A stretch of 64,000 bases of DNA, taken from the NCBI RefSeq assembly GCF_035046485.1, contig NC_085138.1, forward strand, positions 272,223,694-272,287,693, given 5' to 3'. Of this stretch, positions 63,721 to 64,000 are shown piece by piece. The notes below the pieces were generated by a model that saw nothing but the letters and a program-made list of their open reading frames with translations, ran no database searches and was not told the DNA's origin. The position numbers were made by a program, and so were the translations under genes. This DNA comes from Aedes albopictus. Its lineage: Eukaryota; Arthropoda; Insecta; Diptera; Culicidae. Position 1 is the first letter of the stretch. Every line of letters starts with the position of its first letter.

Positions 63721-64000
63721 TTCCCGAGCAGAAGGGAATAACAACAGTATAAGAAACTGTGTTATTTGTGCAAAATAACTGAATAATAAAATCGATTATT
63801 TTTAAGTTATTACCATAACATATTGTGTTATAAACTTGTCTGTCATAAGCGGCAAAATAACAAATTCCATAACAAAAAAATGTTCCTGGAAAACCATTTC
63901 AATAACTTGTTTTGTTAGTTTCATTAACAACTTAATAATAATGAATTCGGAAAACATTTTAATAACCAATTTTGATATTAATAAGTTATTGATAATAATC
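63721..64000. repeat. AT-rich repeat with recurring ATAAC/GTTAT motifs, running off the window
   Basis: The words 'aataac', 'ataacaa' and 'gttatt' recur in both orientations, about every 15-30 bp. This resembles a low-complexity MITE or the start of a TE that continues beyond the window. There is no coding sequence. Confidence 0.4.

Noticed and set aside
1..64000. Endogenous viral elements (flavivirus-, rhabdovirus- or other RNA-virus-derived segments common in Aedes)
   Set aside because: No frame showed recognisable viral polymerase, nucleoprotein or glycoprotein motifs; every polymerase-like sequence is a retrotransposon RT.
1..64000. The window as a piRNA cluster
   Set aside because: TE density and nesting would allow it, but both orientations are mixed and only small-RNA data could show it; the sequence alone gives no support.

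Overview
This is a window of insect nuclear DNA, almost certainly from an Aedes mosquito. The main evidence is an antisense SINE at about 60285-60567 whose tRNA-like head and body match the Aedes SINE Feilai as I remember it. The rest fits: long tracts of degenerate 'GGAATTCCTCCAGGA' minisatellite, TA-flanked MITEs, R1-, RTE-, CR1- and I-clade LINEs, and a Ty3/gypsy element primed by tRNA-Lys, with very little host coding sequence. There are no bacterial, CRISPR or operon features.

The one convincing host gene lies on the minus strand at 53613-55260. Five consecutive exons join in frame with GT/AG borders and encode the middle of an RNF220-type E3 ubiquitin ligase: a CxxC zinc-finger-like segment, the RWE-TFKNIRN block, a second CPVC finger, a Q/N-rich linker, an acidic linker, and the ELKARIRELE coiled segment running into the first RING cysteines. 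The splice donor at 53612 interrupts the RING, and I found no RING-completing exon at lower coordinates. Everything left of 53613 is therefore either one very long TE-filled intron or the gene is cut here. A weak P450-like exon fragment (15864-15973) and an unidentified GC-rich block (37540-37920) are the only other host-like candidates.

Layout. 1-6.2 kb: old repeats, a tRNA-Met-like SINE head, a Jockey-clade LINE scrap, a 0.7 kb foldback and one copy of a dispersed 0.85 kb repeat. 6.2-12.3 kb: three minisatellite blocks with embedded higher-order repeats. 12.7-14.6 kb: a TA-flanked inverted-repeat element and a short retroposon with 13-bp target duplications. 16.1-19.8 kb: an antisense CR1-like LINE, intact apart from one homopolymer frameshift. 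20.7-23.3 kb: two hAT-type MITEs, one inside an R1-clade LINE. 23.6-29.1 kb: the second dispersed-repeat copy, Feilai, R1 and gypsy scraps. 29.5-32.4 kb: a 2.9 kb foldback element. 32.4-37.3 kb: a broken I-clade LINE, tandem 107-118 bp monomers, then an LTR, tRNA-Lys primer site and gag. 40.4-43.7 kb: a young I-clade LINE with 15-bp target duplications, a nonsense codon and an intact RNase H. 43.9-50.6 kb: an R1 scrap, minisatellites, a TIR element carrying a complete SINE, and an RTE LINE split by two MITEs. 53.6-55.3 kb: RNF220. 55.5-64 kb: TIR elements, minisatellites, a three-level nest (array, Tc1/mariner-like element, Feilai) and an RTE scrap interrupted by a SINE end.

Nothing here looks like a new cellular system. 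The value is in the nested insertions that give an order of transposition, the near-intact LINEs, the higher-order minisatellite structure and the shared SINE 3' ends. All family names come from recognising motifs; no database was searched.
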